From: Branchiostoma floridae
Lineage: Eukaryota > Chordata > Leptocardii > Amphioxiformes > Branchiostomatidae
Length of the DNA stretch: 64,000 nucleotides
Direction of reading: 5' to 3'
Assembly: GCF_000003815.2 (NCBI RefSeq)
Contig: NC_049984.1
Coordinates: 7,425,205-7,489,204, forward strand
In this document: positions 11,526-22,808 of the stretch, piece after piece
How the letters are laid out: every line of letters begins with the position of its first letter
Numbering within the stretch: the first letter of the stretch is position 1
Translations under genes and position numbers: made by a program
Notes under the pieces: model-generated
Database searches by the model: none
Told to the model about the DNA's origin: nothing
The model's input: only the letters and a program-made list of their open reading frames with translations

Positions 11526-11980
11526 GCATCTGACAGTGGAAGGACTTACTAGCAGGGCTCAAAATACTGGGTGCATGTGCACCCAGGTGCACCCAAAATT
11601 GTAGCTGTGCACCCAATTATTTTCTGTGGGTGCACAGGGTGCACCCAAATATTTTCTTAGGTTTATGTATGTAAAGATATCAAAGTATACTAGTATAAAT
11701 CATATTCTTGACATCTAAGCATTAGAAAGATAATAAAAAATGTCTGTCATGGTACTTGTTTAAGAATCTGATATTACGTTATTACTTAAATTTAAGTGGT
11801 GCACCAAATTTTTAAAGCTGGGTGCACCAGTGCACCTAATCCCAAAAATAAATTTCGAGCCCTGTACTAGTGATACATTTGTCCTCAAGATCTTTATCTA
11901 AAGTGTGTTAAAGCCAGGTCACAAGGGAGAGTGCTGATTTTTGTTGTGAGAGCACACGATTCATCTGCCGGTATGAAAAA
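11526..11980. repeat. Local direct duplication, copy 2, split by a transposon
   Basis: The copy matches 11135-11279 but is interrupted at 11553-11864 by a CAGGG-ended element. Removing the element and one 6-bp repeat restores an alignment of equal length to copy 1. Confidence 0.85.
11553..11864. mobile_element. CAGGG-type MITE (hAT-like), 312 bp, 6-bp TSD
   Basis: The element starts CAGGGCTCAAAAT and ends with the inverse ATTTCGAGCCCTG, so its short terminal inverted repeats match apart from one base. It is flanked by identical TACTAG (11547-11552 and 11865-11870). The paralogous copy at 11135-11279 lacks both the insert and one TACTAG, which supports a 6-bp target-site duplication. Both ends carry several GTGCACCC/GGGTGCAC words, like the subterminal repeats that hAT transposases bind. 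It has no coding capacity. The hAT assignment rests on the CAGGG ends; the usual hAT duplication is 8 bp, so the exact superfamily is uncertain. Confidence 0.85.
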
Positions 11981-12029
11981 AATCATAGAAATTAGGGAAA
12001 GTATTGGAAAGTATTTGTAACATGTATGT

Positions 12030-12142
12030 ATTCTTCTCTCCCAGGGTTGGCCCTTGGCAATAGCCTACGGCTAGTTGGGCAGCCCTGGCTGTATGTATAC
12101 AGCTGAACAAATAGATAAATAAGAAATAAATAAGTTCGATTG
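12030..12142 (+). mobile_element. Probable LINE-type 3' tail
   Basis: GGGCAGCCCTGGCTGTATG is followed by an AT-rich tail of AAATA-type units near 12108-12137. This resembles the end of a non-LTR retrotransposon copy. No coding part is attached. Confidence 0.4.
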
Positions 12143-12429
12143 TACGGCAAAAATTGTAGGGAATGATGAAGGAATATGTTAGCTTTGAGATTGTTTGACG
12201 TAGAACATGATGTATGTACATGGGTACATGAAGGTGGTATAGATTTGTGCCTGAACACTGTTACTCCCTTTCAGGGTGCGCGCGTCTGCTACAGTTCACT
12301 TGAGCTCTGGACATCACATGAAGCAAGGGCATCAGAAGTGAGTGTGACAGCAATTTTTCATTTTGACTAAGATTAAACCCTGAACTCAAATGTTATATTT
12401 CACCTTTGTAGTGCCTAGTGGCACTTAGA
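12143..12429. other. Anonymous noncoding DNA
   Basis: No recognisable feature. Confidence 0.45.
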
Positions 12430-12640
12430 GCAGTATGTATGGTATATTTTTGCAGGAAGGGGTTGCTAGGACTTCCCCTTACGTGTGCTCAAGGCACATC
12501 CACCCACATTTTAAGTCTCTTCCAAAAGACGGTTGCAACCCCATCTGAGATGTCCTGACCCCTAGACTTGTATTTTCCAAGGAACCCGGAGCTCCACTGT
12601 GAGGATGTTGCCAGTTTAGCCACTAGCACATCCCTCCTTC
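12430..12640 (-). mobile_element. Diverged tRNA-derived SINE, reverse orientation
   Basis: On the minus strand a tRNA-like head can be read with an A-box-like GTGCTAGTGGCTAAACTGG (complement of 12612-12630) and a weak B-box-like CTCCGGGTTCCTTGG (complement of 12577-12591). The B box is diverged, so this is less secure than the other SINE copies. Confidence 0.45.
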
Positions 12641-13032
12641 TCTAGGCATCAAATGTAAAAAAGGCCATCTCAAGCGAGCAAGCCAGTAAATTTTTGCTTG
12701 TTTTAGAGATTATATACCCTAAACTCAAACATATTTTTTTTTCTTATACCTATTTGCAAACCTTCCAATATACATTTTGAAGCATCCGGATCCGAAATCA
12801 CCTTGGAATCCATGTAAACGTTAGGCAAAATACTGTGTTCTCTGTTGTCAAAGGCTTCGAGATATGAAAATAAAAAGGCAATTGTATATACTAGTGGGCA
12901 ATAACCTTCCTTGGTATTAACATTTGAAGTTTTGAAATGATTGAAACTGATTTTATTGCGCATCCTTCATTCCGTGACCTGCTAATGGCACAACATGAGG
13001 CAAATGTCAGGGACAACATCTGGATAGTGTAT
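12641..13032. other. Anonymous AT-rich noncoding DNA
   Basis: No recognisable feature. Confidence 0.5.
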
Positions 13033-13420
13033 GTCTGAGGATATTATGAACACCACGCTGCACATAGAGGCAGAGAGCATAGCAAACTTAATCACGGAAC
13101 AGGCTCTTATCTTTTTAGAGTGTCAAATTCTGTATGTCTAAGAAAAGATAGGAAAGTCAGATGTTTTGACCTGTATGGTGGGTATCATGCCTTTGCTGTC
13201 TTAGAATTTAAGTGAAAAGCAGCAAATGTCTGAGAATATTATATACAACACACTGCACAAAAAATAGAGAGATATAGAGCAAAGCAAACTTAATCAAAAA
13301 GCTGGTTCATATCTTTGTAGTGTCACATTTAACATATCTAAGGAAAGATAGTTGAATCAAATGTGTTGACCTTTTTTTTATAGTGGGTCATACTTTTGCT
13401 AGCATAAAGTTAGCAAAAAA
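13033..13420. repeat. Two-copy tandem duplication, about 195-bp unit
   Basis: Copy 1 (13033-13227) and copy 2 (13228-13420) share GTCTGAG.ATATTAT at the start, AGCAAACTTAATCA in the middle and TGACCT...GGGT.AT near the end, with many point changes and small indels. It is an old local duplication. Confidence 0.8.
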
Positions 13421-13899
13421 GAACATTTATTGCTATGTCAAATTAAAAGATACGTGTACCATGAAATTCCATTCCACAATGATTCAGATGTCAGTTTGGG
13501 AGTGTTTGAAGAAGTCTCATGTGGAACCTGTGTTAATGTTGTTATTTAGGTATTAGTGCTGAGAAATTAAAATGCCCCCCCCCCCTGCAAAAAATTTCAT
13601 TGATGTTAGATAAGGTTTTAATAATTTTATCTCGCAATTCTTGAATTATCAGTGGAAGTTCAACTTTTGGTGCATTGATTTATGGAAAACTGTGATCACT
13701 AGGAAAGCAAGGACTCAATCAAGAATCAACTGTCGGTGACAAAATATAAGCTTGTAGGGTTGATTCACATATCCTGAATGTTACATGCAATCCTTTCATT
13801 ATTGTTTGCAACCTAGGAAAAGAAGGATGCAGCAAATTTCAGATCCAAGAAATCAAACTGGTGCAACCTACCTAACATGAACCATTTATTCCTGCTCAC
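13421..13899. other. Noncoding DNA with an 11-C run
   Basis: A homopolymer of C lies at 13575-13585. Nothing else is recognised. Confidence 0.55.
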
Positions 13900-14115
13900 C
13901 TGGGGAAGCCAGGTCCATTTCCCCCCAGTGCACCCATCCCAATTATCCGCTATCTTTGCATACCAAACAGGGCAATCCACAGGTCAATGAAGCAGAAGGA
14001 ATTGTTCGGAGGAGAGCGGGTCTCGGGGGGTTCCTCAAAGACACGGTCTGCTCACTGTAGCCTCATCACGGATAACGAAAGTGACAGGGGGTAAATTGGT
14101 GGACCAGTGTAAGCA
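13900..14115. promoter_or_regulatory. GC-rich block, candidate regulatory element
   Basis: The segment stands out from AT-rich flanks and contains CCCAATTATCCGC (homeodomain-like) and AACAGGGCAATCC. Function is inferred from composition and word content. Confidence 0.3.
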
Positions 14116-14599
14116 TGCAAGCTGTATCATTAGCTGTAATATTTTTCAAGAATGAAATCAAGTCCAAAACTTCAGATTATCCTATGATAGGCAAATGAAC
14201 CTGTCTCATTTTAAGTTGCCATTAGGTTGCCTGCAGCATTTCACAAACAATCTTTGTCCTTTAGATATACCTCAGTAGATCGCTGTCTTATAGCGCAAAT
14301 GTATTTAGTTGTGACGTATGTGGCAGAAACTTTCACAAATATTCGGATAAGGATTGTTCAGCCACAGGCATTGCTGTAGGGTAGATGTGAGCAAGGAATT
14401 AAACATGGTCAACACTGACCAGTGGAGGTCATTAAAAATTTTAACATTTAGATTTGATTTAGTGATACAAATCCAACGGAACAATACGGTCTATATGTTC
14501 TCCAGATAGAGGCGTAACTTTTTTTTTTGCTATCTGAAGTTTTGTCTTGTACTGTGTTAGCCATAAACCTTACAAGGCGATGTGAATGCACAGTGCTTA
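14116..14599. other. Anonymous AT-rich noncoding DNA
   Basis: A 10-T run lies near 14519-14528. Nothing else is recognised. Confidence 0.5.
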
Positions 14600-14757
14600 A
14601 GGTTTTAGCACTTATGTGAAAATGTAATTCTAGGAATCCTCTGTTTCAAATGACAACATTTAGCCAGATCAAGGACATTATATAACGTCCTTGGCCAGAT
14701 CCATTACAGCAATACCACTTTCATTGCCGCTGTCCTTGGTGCTGAATGGATAGTCAA
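14600..14757 (+). mobile_element. Retroposon 3' end, copy 2
   Basis: This matches 11360-11521 closely, including the internal CAAGGAC/GTCCTTG inverted repeat and TGTCCTTGGTGCTGAATG, and continues into AGTCAAGTCAA. It fuses directly into the tandem array that follows, whose unit starts with the same retroposon end. Confidence 0.6.
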
Positions 14758-15235
14758 GTCAATGCTGAATGTTGTTGAAACAATACCAAAAGCTGCTTAC
14801 TGTTCAGTGTATTTTCATCTTTGTTTTGGTGTTTTGTTTACTCTAAAATTAGATGTTGAAAAAAATTCCTCTTGAATTTTCCCTTCAAACATTTATGTCA
14901 CTGTCCCTGGTGCTGAATTGATAGTCAAGTCAAGTCAAAGCAGATGCTGTTGAGGCAATACCAAAAGCTGCTTACTGTTCAGTTTATTTTCATCTTTGTT
15001 TTAGTGTTCTTTTGCACTAGAATTGCATTCTAAAAATTCCCTATGAAGAGTTTACTTTCCCTTCAAACATTGATGCCCCTGTCCTTGGTGCTGAATGGAT
15101 AGTCAAGTCAATGCAGATGTTGTTGAGGCAATACCAAAAGCTGCTTTCTGTTTGTTTTGGTATTTTTATACACTATAATTGCATGCTTAAAAATTCCCTA
15201 TGAAGAGTTTATTTTCCCTTCAAACATTGATGTAA
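14730..15235. repeat. Three-copy tandem repeat (171, 178 and 157 bp)
   Basis: Units start at 14730, 14901 and 15079 with CTGTCC(T/C)TGGTGCTGAAT. Each contains AATACCAAAAGCTGCTT, a T-rich middle and CCCTTCAAACATT at its end. The first bases of each unit are the retroposon 3' end, so the tandem amplification happened after, or across, the retroposon insertion. Confidence 0.9.
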
Positions 15236-15700
15236 CTGTGATGACAGTTGTTATTTATGATCACGCAGCTTCTCCAGCTGTGTTGAATAGATGGCCTACT
15301 TAATAAAAGCATACCGGTGGGACTTGTACCATAGGTCTGCATTTCATCTGTGGTCAGACCTGTCACACTACCTTTGCCCACCCCCTGGCTGACACTCCCA
15401 AGAAATTGCCTGAAATGGTTAACTCTGTGTTGTGAGTTCAGCTTTTTATAGGGCAGGCTCCCTGGAGGGTTGGTGGGTCCTCCTGGTGAATGTCAGGTAG
15501 CCGTGTACATGTCATGTCCGTTTGGTGGGTCCGACTGGTGAAACTAACAATGCCTGCCAGGCAGGACAAGCAGGGAACAAGCACCATCAGTACCTGGATT
15601 TCTGGCATTAGATCATAGACAGATAACACCGGCCTGCGCTGGTATTGGGTTCTCCTGTGCAGTGTCAATATTTCCTGGAGGGAGTCAAACAAAGGGCAAC
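15236..15700. promoter_or_regulatory. GC-rich block with a short internal repeat
   Basis: GGTTGGTGGGTCCTCCTGGTGAA (from 15469) and GTTTGGTGGGTCCGACTGG (from 15519) are diverged copies about 50 bp apart. The 84-codon minus-strand frame shows no known domain. Regulatory function is speculative. Confidence 0.25.
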
Positions 15701-17038
15701 AACATGAAAGTTTATAGAGTTTGTCATCTTTTGTTTTATGTGTCTTTATATGTTTTTAGTTTTTTTTTGGTATTCTTGTCATTCATTGACTTTGATCTCA
15801 TTGTCATCATTTTTGTTTTCATCACACACATAAGAAAAGGTGAATGGTCTAGAGTTTAGCTCTTTGTTCCAGGATTTCCCTAACCATTTTACTCAGCATG
15901 CATTTTGAATGAGGCAAAATATGATGACCGATTCTTCAAGTTCTGTCTTCGGCTTTTTAATTAATTTTCTTAAGAAGTAAAAGACTTTTGAAAATGTACA
16001 TGCAACTTTGTAACATGTATAGAAACATATGTCTCTCAGTCTTGGGTGCAAAATAATAACCCTGAATGGCTTGCCAGAAGATGAATGTTTGAAGAACTAC
16101 GCATTGTGAGAGGAGCAGCAAATTGGTCCATAGAATGGCCACTTCTGGTGCATTACCCTTGGTTTAAGAGCCAATCCAGCCAATTCCACCATCATAAGGC
16201 GTACATACAGAGGTGTGTATGTTCCAGCCAGCCCCACAGTGCCCTCTGGAGAAACATGGATCCACCTGCACCTACGTGTATGTGTAAATCACGGTGCATA
16301 GCAAGCATCTTCTCATGGGTGTTGGCCTTTCAACCTGACCTTTCAACCACACCCACAATTTTGGGTTCTTAAATTTGTAAGGTTTTTTTTTTTTTCTGAA
16401 CGAATAATAATTCAGGATTACAATATCGTATTATGCTCATATTTTGTCACTATCTTCCTCCTTTTTGTAACGCTTTTCTATGTATTTATACCAATTTAAG
16501 CTAAAAATAATTCCTTGAAATTTTGATTGTCCTGATATTTTGACTTTCTGGCTGCTGTGGTAGCATTTAGTTGTATCACAGGAAAACTTTTTCTCCTTTT
16601 TTTTATTACTTTTGCCTGCATATCACAAATTTTTGTAAAAATCAGAGAAAAGAATAATTAAACTTTCAGTTGGATTGTACAATTAGTTTAAAGGTATGCA
16701 AAGCCTGTAAGTTAGGATCTGGATCTGGAAAAATGTACAGGAATTTCAAGGATGATAAGATTGTGTTTTTGAGAGTCTTGCATATTATCGGTAAAAAGTC
16801 GTAAAAACACAGACCTTCATTACTTGGCTATGTGCAATCTTTAAAGTTTGATATACACGTCTAATTTGCTTTGTCTGTAGTCATGAGCGCTGGCTATGCC
16901 AAGCCTTGAAATGTCAAAAGTTCAAACTTTAAACAGATTGTTAGCTTTAATGTAGGGATAACAAACTATTCCCAGGCTCCAGCCCACTGCAATTATCTAT
17001 TGATGAAAGGGTGATATAGGCAGTGTATGGAATGGAAA
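15701..17038. other. Anonymous AT-rich noncoding DNA
   Basis: A T homopolymer lies at about 16382-16395. No gene or element is recognised. Confidence 0.5.
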
Positions 17039-17078
17039 GGCTATGGATGCCCAATTGGGCAAATCTACCACTGGGAGT

Positions 17079-17134
17079 GATGGAGAGGGAGGACCCTATC
17101 TGGGTAATTAGTTCTGCCATATGGTACCCACCAG
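17079..17134. promoter_or_regulatory. Diverged paired noncoding element, copy A
   Basis: This matches 17407-17466. Shared words in order are GAGAGG, GACCCT/GAGCCCT, GTAATTAG/GTTATTAG, and CCATATGGT with CCC after it. CATATG within GCCATATGGT is a known preferred bHLH E-box and TAATTA is a homeodomain core. Regulatory function is inferred. Confidence 0.5.
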
Positions 17135-17406
17135 GTAAAGGGGGAAGATTGCTTCTTCGGGGATCCCTCCAAAGTTAAAGTTCAGGCCTTCATCCCTGTA
17201 TGTAGAATGGTATAGTCCAGATTGTCATGACTGTTGTTTGGAGGCGTTTTTGTTGGAGGCAGGTCAACTTGTAGCCAGGATATAACGGTGGGAGAAGTTC
17301 TCCCCAGCAGAAGTGATCAGTATCAAAATGCCATGTATGGTGACATTTTGAAAGCCATACAATCAGCGCGCTGGACCCAATCAAATTAGCCCTGCTGCCC
17401 CAAAGG

Positions 17407-17466
17407 ATAATGAGAGGACGAGCCCTGATCAGAGTTATTAGCGCAGCCATATGGTGCCCCCTGCCA
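17407..17466. promoter_or_regulatory. Diverged paired noncoding element, copy B
   Basis: The partner of 17079-17134 lies about 330 bp away in the same orientation. The best preserved part is AGCCATATGGTGCCC, with TTATTAG 16 bp upstream. Background around both copies is not similar, which suggests selection on the shared words or a very old duplication. Confidence 0.5.
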
Positions 17467-18165
17467 ACTGCACAACTTTGTCAGAGGTGTGGCTCAGGGT
17501 GGACCAAGAGAAGAATTTTGGAAGTTTGAACAGAGAACAATACCTTCATTATTCATGGCGGTAGAAATCAGGGATAGTAAGTGAAATAAAGAAGTATTTG
17601 ACATGATATATCCAAATATGAAGTAAAATGTAGATGCTGGTGCTACTGTTTATTTTTTGAGGCTTCATTTCACAGTAGGGCACACAAAGAAGAGTCAAAG
17701 TCTGTGACATATTTCATGTTTTATTCTCAAAAGAACAATTAAGAATGTTGACTTTATAGTTGGACCTGGTTTTGTATCAGTCTTCAGTCTCGTTCTTTAT
17801 CCCTCGCAGTGCCATGGCCAATTAGAACAATGCTGTGTAATCGCTAGTGACACTTGGAGGCTTAGAAAATGTCATTGCAGGAATACAAATGTGAAGAATG
17901 ACTCATAAAAATCCACAAGCCATCTCAGCGGTAAGGTGCAGTCTATCATCCAGCGGTGACATTTCAAGTGTAGATGATGATAAGTCCATCTAATGCAGCA
18001 TTGGTTTTTGTTAACATATCAAACATATCACTATTGGATCTACTTGCAGATGAATTGTGATGAATCTTTCAGAATTGTGCATTCGTTCAAGTGTTTTAAG
18101 GAGGTTTATGTTGCCATATTGGCATGAAATTGGTCAATTTTCTCTCAAGGCTTTCTTCTTCAGCC
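17467..18165. other. Anonymous noncoding DNA
   Basis: No recognisable feature. Confidence 0.5.
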
Positions 18166-18168
18166 TTA

Positions 18169-18438
18169 GGCAATCTGATTTCTTGGCGCTTGGATTCCCT
18201 GCCACATTTTTTTGGCTTTCAAAAAATAAAAAGACCACACAACACTACAACCATTGAAGAAAGCCCTGTTCTCCCAATGTTGCTATACTTTTTCCATTCG
18301 TATCATAATCTATTATTTGAAATGTATACTGATTGTCCAGGTCCTGTGATGATATTTCAGATGACTGATTATTTTGCCTGACCACTCCATTATCAAATGT
18401 CCTGCAAAAATTCACGAACCAAGAAAATTGTCTTGGCC
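18169..18438. mobile_element. Decayed Harbinger-like MITE, about 270 bp
   Basis: The left end (GGCAATCTGATTTCTTGGCG) and the inverse of the right end (GGCCAAGACAATTTTCTTGG) are recognisably related to each other and to the ends of the intact MITE at 57686-58052. TTA flanks both sides (18166-18168 and 18439-18441). The copy is much diverged, so the call is tentative. Confidence 0.5.
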
Positions 18439-18599
18439 TTAGTTTTAAGTCAACTGCCCGATCCTCTTTCTATGTTTTAAATGCATATTGATCACTTCCA
18501 GAGGTAAAACTATTCTCGTCTTGATTTGTCTAGTTAATATCTATCTATTCTGTTTTTCCTGCATTTACTGATTTTTTGTATCTATCAAATTCAGTGATA

Positions 18600-19140
18600 C
18601 CTTTAGTTTCAGAGTCTCCTCCTTTGCGCAATTACTAGACCACATCCATCCTGTTAACCAAATTCTAGTCCCCCCTATTGACCCTCTCACGTGGAATAGC
18701 CCAAGATCACCAAGTTTATCCCCCGACCAGTGAAAAGTAAGCCATGTTACCCAACATCAAAGAGGACTTCTTCGAGTGATGTATATCAGATTCTTGGAAT
18801 GTTGGATTGGACTCAAAGAATGTTAGATTAGATTGCTGGGATGGTTGATTGGATTGAACTCCCTCTTGGCTCGTTCAAACTTAGTTATCTCCGCAACCAG
18901 ATGGTCGCAACTCTGCTCTCGTGACCCCCGTAATGCACCGTCCAGCACAATGGAATTAGAGAGAATCAACTATGAGTGTAGATTTCATTCCATCCCTTCC
19001 CGTAAATGTGACCGGTATTATTGGCAACAGAGCCAGCTTCTAGGAAAGCTAACTTTTAAGTTGTTTGTCAACAGTGCAATGTGTATGTACATGTACAGCA
19101 TTCTATATGACTGGAATGACCTTGCTCAAATGGTTGACCT
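18600..19140. other. Mixed noncoding block with a short degenerate repeat
   Basis: Three related words of the type ATGTTGGATTGGA, ATGTTAGATTAGA and ATGGTTGATTGGA occur between 18791 and 18855. A GC-richer patch lies at 18870-19010. The 103-codon frame at 18833-19144 has no recognisable domain. Confidence 0.4.
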
Positions 19141-19841
19141 TTAGACGGTTTCCACTATATTGTCAGTGTACAGCAAGACATAGTGCTTTTGATAGAGGTG
19201 CATAGTCAATTGTAGGTTAATGTGAGATTACCCTAGTTAAATGACTAGCTGTGTCATTCATTGGTATTTTTATGCATATAGGGTAAGAATTTCAGAACAC
19301 GCTGCATAAATCCTGTTCCTGACTGTGGACTTTTTGGTGACCTGTAATTTTTTGGTACTAAATGTTTGGCGTTCTATCCCCCTTTGCTTCATGTGCTGCA
19401 TGTGTAGCCCTAATCATGTTAGGTCAAATGTAAGAGTTCAGACCTTCAAATTAATGATCTTTCAGGTTTTGTTTAAGGATACCATATTTTCTCTCTTCTG
19501 GCCCATTTTGCATTGAAATGTGTGTTTTCTTGGGCAGGTATGGCACAAATAGAATTCCACACGGTGGATATTCAGCTCTCAGACCAGCTGACGGGTAGTC
19601 GGTACCTTGGGTGATGTGCCCTGTAGTATATTCTATACACAATTGGAAGATTCATTTTGTTTCTCTCTTATTTGCTGATTCTTGTTGTCCTTTGAGTGAC
19701 CGTATTGTCAGTGGATGGCATTTCAGCACCCAAAATGTCCTAAATCCATTTGAAGACTTGTACTCACACAAGCAGCCAATTATCCCTGCCATCTGTGGCA
19801 CTGTGAAGCACAGTTCAAAGGAATGACATAAAAGAAGAATT
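19141..19841. other. Anonymous noncoding DNA
   Basis: No recognisable feature. Confidence 0.5.
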
Positions 19842-19844
19842 TTA

Positions 19845-19885
19845 GGCCACACCAATTGAATTTCTTGGTTGTTGACTATTTTGTA
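19845..19885. mobile_element. Solo end of Harbinger-like MITE
   Basis: GGCCACACCAATTGAATTTC follows TTA (19842-19844) and matches the terminal repeat of the MITE at 57686-58052. I find no matching opposite end nearby, so it is a truncated copy. Confidence 0.5.
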
Positions 19886-20013
19886 GAAAAGCTTTCGAGC
19901 AGCTGGTGAAATTATAATTAAAGGCTGATAGTCATTTCAAGCAATGGATTTTTTTTTCCAAATACCTTCCTGGGTGCATACATGTAGAAAGTAGATTAAG
20001 CAAATATATCTTA

Positions 20014-20519
20014 GGCCACAGCAAGTAAATTTTATGGATGACATCCGCGCGCTCATTAATTTTTGCCTCATTTCAGAAAAAAAAACAAGATTTTTTTCTT
20101 CTTCAGGGAAGGCCGGATAGACGAAAATGGGTAAAGGTTGTGATGTAACCTAATCATTGAATGTAGAATTGACACTAGAGACTCTGTAAGCATTGACTGT
20201 AGTTGCAGAGGTGTAACTTGATAGATAGTTGTAAAAGTGGCACAACTATGGAAGCTATGAGTGTAGTTGCCAACATGGTTAATGATACCAGTCTACCACA
20301 CTAGTGTTACTTTAACTACACTGGTGCACTTCTTAAATACAGGAATGAATGCCTTGTTGGCTGTGATGCCATATTTTCTCCCTTCAAGTCTTGTTACAAC
20401 GTATATTTTGAAAATTTGCCATCTTGTTTTTTTTTACCCATCTTGTTTTTTTTTCGCCCTATCTCATTATTTTTGCAGTCTGCAGAGGATGTCATCCATA
20501 AAATTTACTTGCTGTGGCC
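20014..20519. mobile_element. Harbinger-like MITE, 506 bp, perfect 33-bp TIRs, TTA TSD
   Basis: Terminal inverted repeats at 20014-20046 and 20487-20519 match perfectly over 33 bp and start GGCCACAGCAAGTAAATTTT. TTA lies directly outside both ends (20011-20013 and 20520-20522). A GGCC start and a TTA duplication are hallmarks of the PIF/Harbinger superfamily. The interior is T-rich, has two CATCTTGTTTTTTTTT words, and holds no transposase, so the element is non-autonomous. The perfect repeats suggest a fairly recent insertion. Confidence 0.88.
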
Positions 20520-20639
20520 TTATGCACTAAACATGCAAACCATTTTACAGTCTGTACTTTATCAAACTTCACCACCCCCATGACTGAGTGGTACATCCCT
20601 TATGCCTGTTAAAGCAAATGTTATTATATTGTATGGCCC

Positions 20640-21070
20640 CATGGGTAAAGTAGCCATATTGGATGGGAGGCCAATACCTGTCTGTATCCCAGGGAGGGAG
20701 GGGGGCTTCACCGCCCACATCCGTCATAACCGCCATGTTAATGGTGACCTTATGACCCAGAAAAAATCAATGTCCACTTAGACCAGTTTCAGGGTGCACC
20801 TGGGAGTGATAAGGGGTCAAAGGGCAGCCGTATCAGATGTTTAGATTGTGGCCCTTGACCCCGACACTTGTGCAGAAAATCTGCATTAAGCAAATATTGC
20901 TTTTTATGTCTCTTGACCCCCTGAAAGGCCAGGTATTAGAAGTTCCCCGGCTGAGTTGGAGATGCCATGGGTGCTATCTCAGCTAACACTTTTTTCACGG
21001 TTGGTTGCTCCCTGCATGACCCAGTGTTTCACCTGGCTTGACATCAAATGGAGAGTTTAGCTCTCTGGAT
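20640..21070. promoter_or_regulatory. GC-rich block, candidate regulatory element
   Basis: The stretch is GC-rich and free of long frames, in contrast to both flanks. No particular site stands out. Function is inferred from composition only. Confidence 0.2.
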
Positions 21071-22808
21071 CATAACCATAACTGACTTTGTGATGTAAGT
21101 GATGTATCTAGACTTTTTTCATCTCCAATTTTATTTGTATTTTTTACTACAGTTTTATACAATGTAAATATGGTATCCTGCATCGTATGACTCTATGAGT
21201 TATGGAAATCAATCTGTTATCTTTTACAATGTTGGAGATGATTCAATGTGTTCAACTTTACTCCAGTATATGAGGGAGGATCAATAACTTTGCACAGTAG
21301 TGAAAGGGGATAGACTGGCCCTTACACGTGTTCCAGGCATCGATCAGTGAGCTACATATCACATCCACAGCCAGCCAACTATCATAAAATGTATGATATC
21401 TGGAAATGTTCCAGACATTCAAAGAAGATATAAGATCGAAATGGGACAAGCTAGAAATGAAACAGTCAAATTATAGAAGACTGTGAAAAACTCCATGTAG
21501 GTATGTGTGATAGAGATTAAAAGATTGTTTTATTGACTTACAAGTACAGGCATTTCTTGTATCACAATTTCTTCAGCAACATTTTGTCTCCTTTCAACAC
21601 CCTCTAACAGGTTGTGCTCAGTGTTGCCTGTTTCTTAGGCCTTGTTTACACATAGTTGACCTTTTTTCCATCCAAGGGTAACACATACACTACTAAGAGC
21701 AAGTTCTTACCTGTCATTTCCAATCAATGTAATAGACTATTCTATTAAGGATCTTTTACCCTTGTTCCAAGCTCTATTGATCTTTCGCACCTATATGAAA
21801 CCACTTGCATCCATTCTAATGACCTGTTTTTATTGACTACCTGTTGATGGCTCCTTTATCGCGAGTGGTCCGGTCTAAAGTAGACTTAACTTGAAATGTG
21901 GTTCAGCTGTGGTTTTCAGATAGACTGGCCTGTCGACAAGCTAATGGGATTTCCAGGACAGTGGATCGGAAACTTGAAGACGTCAATGCAATGTTGAAAA
22001 ATCCCTGTAAGATGTAAGGATATCTAAACCTCTGACCTTTCATATTGATACACAAAATCTATAATGATATCATACACATATGATATCGAACAAACTCAAG
22101 GTCTGAATGATGTGATGGTAGAAAAATGTTTGAATTTGGCATTAATGTTATAAATGTCTTTTATTTTGTTGAAATGCAGATCTATAGATAATACAAATGG
22201 ACTGTGCAGATAGCTGAAGGTGAACTTATAACCTTGTCGTTAATTCCACAGAAAAATTGTCCCATAAAAATCAAGGAGAGTAAAGTGGACTTTTCTTTGT
22301 TTTTCTCCATTATTTCTTTCTTGCACATTTTGAGAGCTATTCTTAGTTAATCTTACAGAGCTACATTCTGTACCTGGTTGAAAAATTCCTTTGAAAACAT
22401 TTTTGAAGAGGTCAATTTTAATTTGTTGAAAACACACAATACATGGGTAAAAATATCACAGTGTTACAATTATTCCATATATAACTACTGTCTTGTTTGA
22501 CTGGCTTGAGCCTGGCCTCACATTCATAGAAATGTTGGTGACCACTGACCAGAGGCTACTACAGGCCAGGCCGGCACAACCTGCATTAGGTAGCATAATC
22601 AGATTTCCATGGGCGCTGCCTTACTCAGCACTTTCAATCCATTTTCATCCACTCGGTAATAAATCTCCCATGAAACCACTTCTGACCTGCAGAAATCATC
22701 AATAAATGTCGCAAAGTTGAAATATTGAGCAGGGTCAGCCTGGCGTGGTGGCCAGTAATATTGGTATTGTCCAGCAATGTTCTGGGTCAGAACTGAGTCA
22801 ATCTTTCA
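21071..22808. other. Noncoding DNA with a short palindrome
   Basis: A perfect 8-bp inverted repeat (GATATCAT, ACACAT, ATGATATC) lies at 22066-22087. A GC-richer patch is at about 22500-22690. No gene is recognised. Confidence 0.5.
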
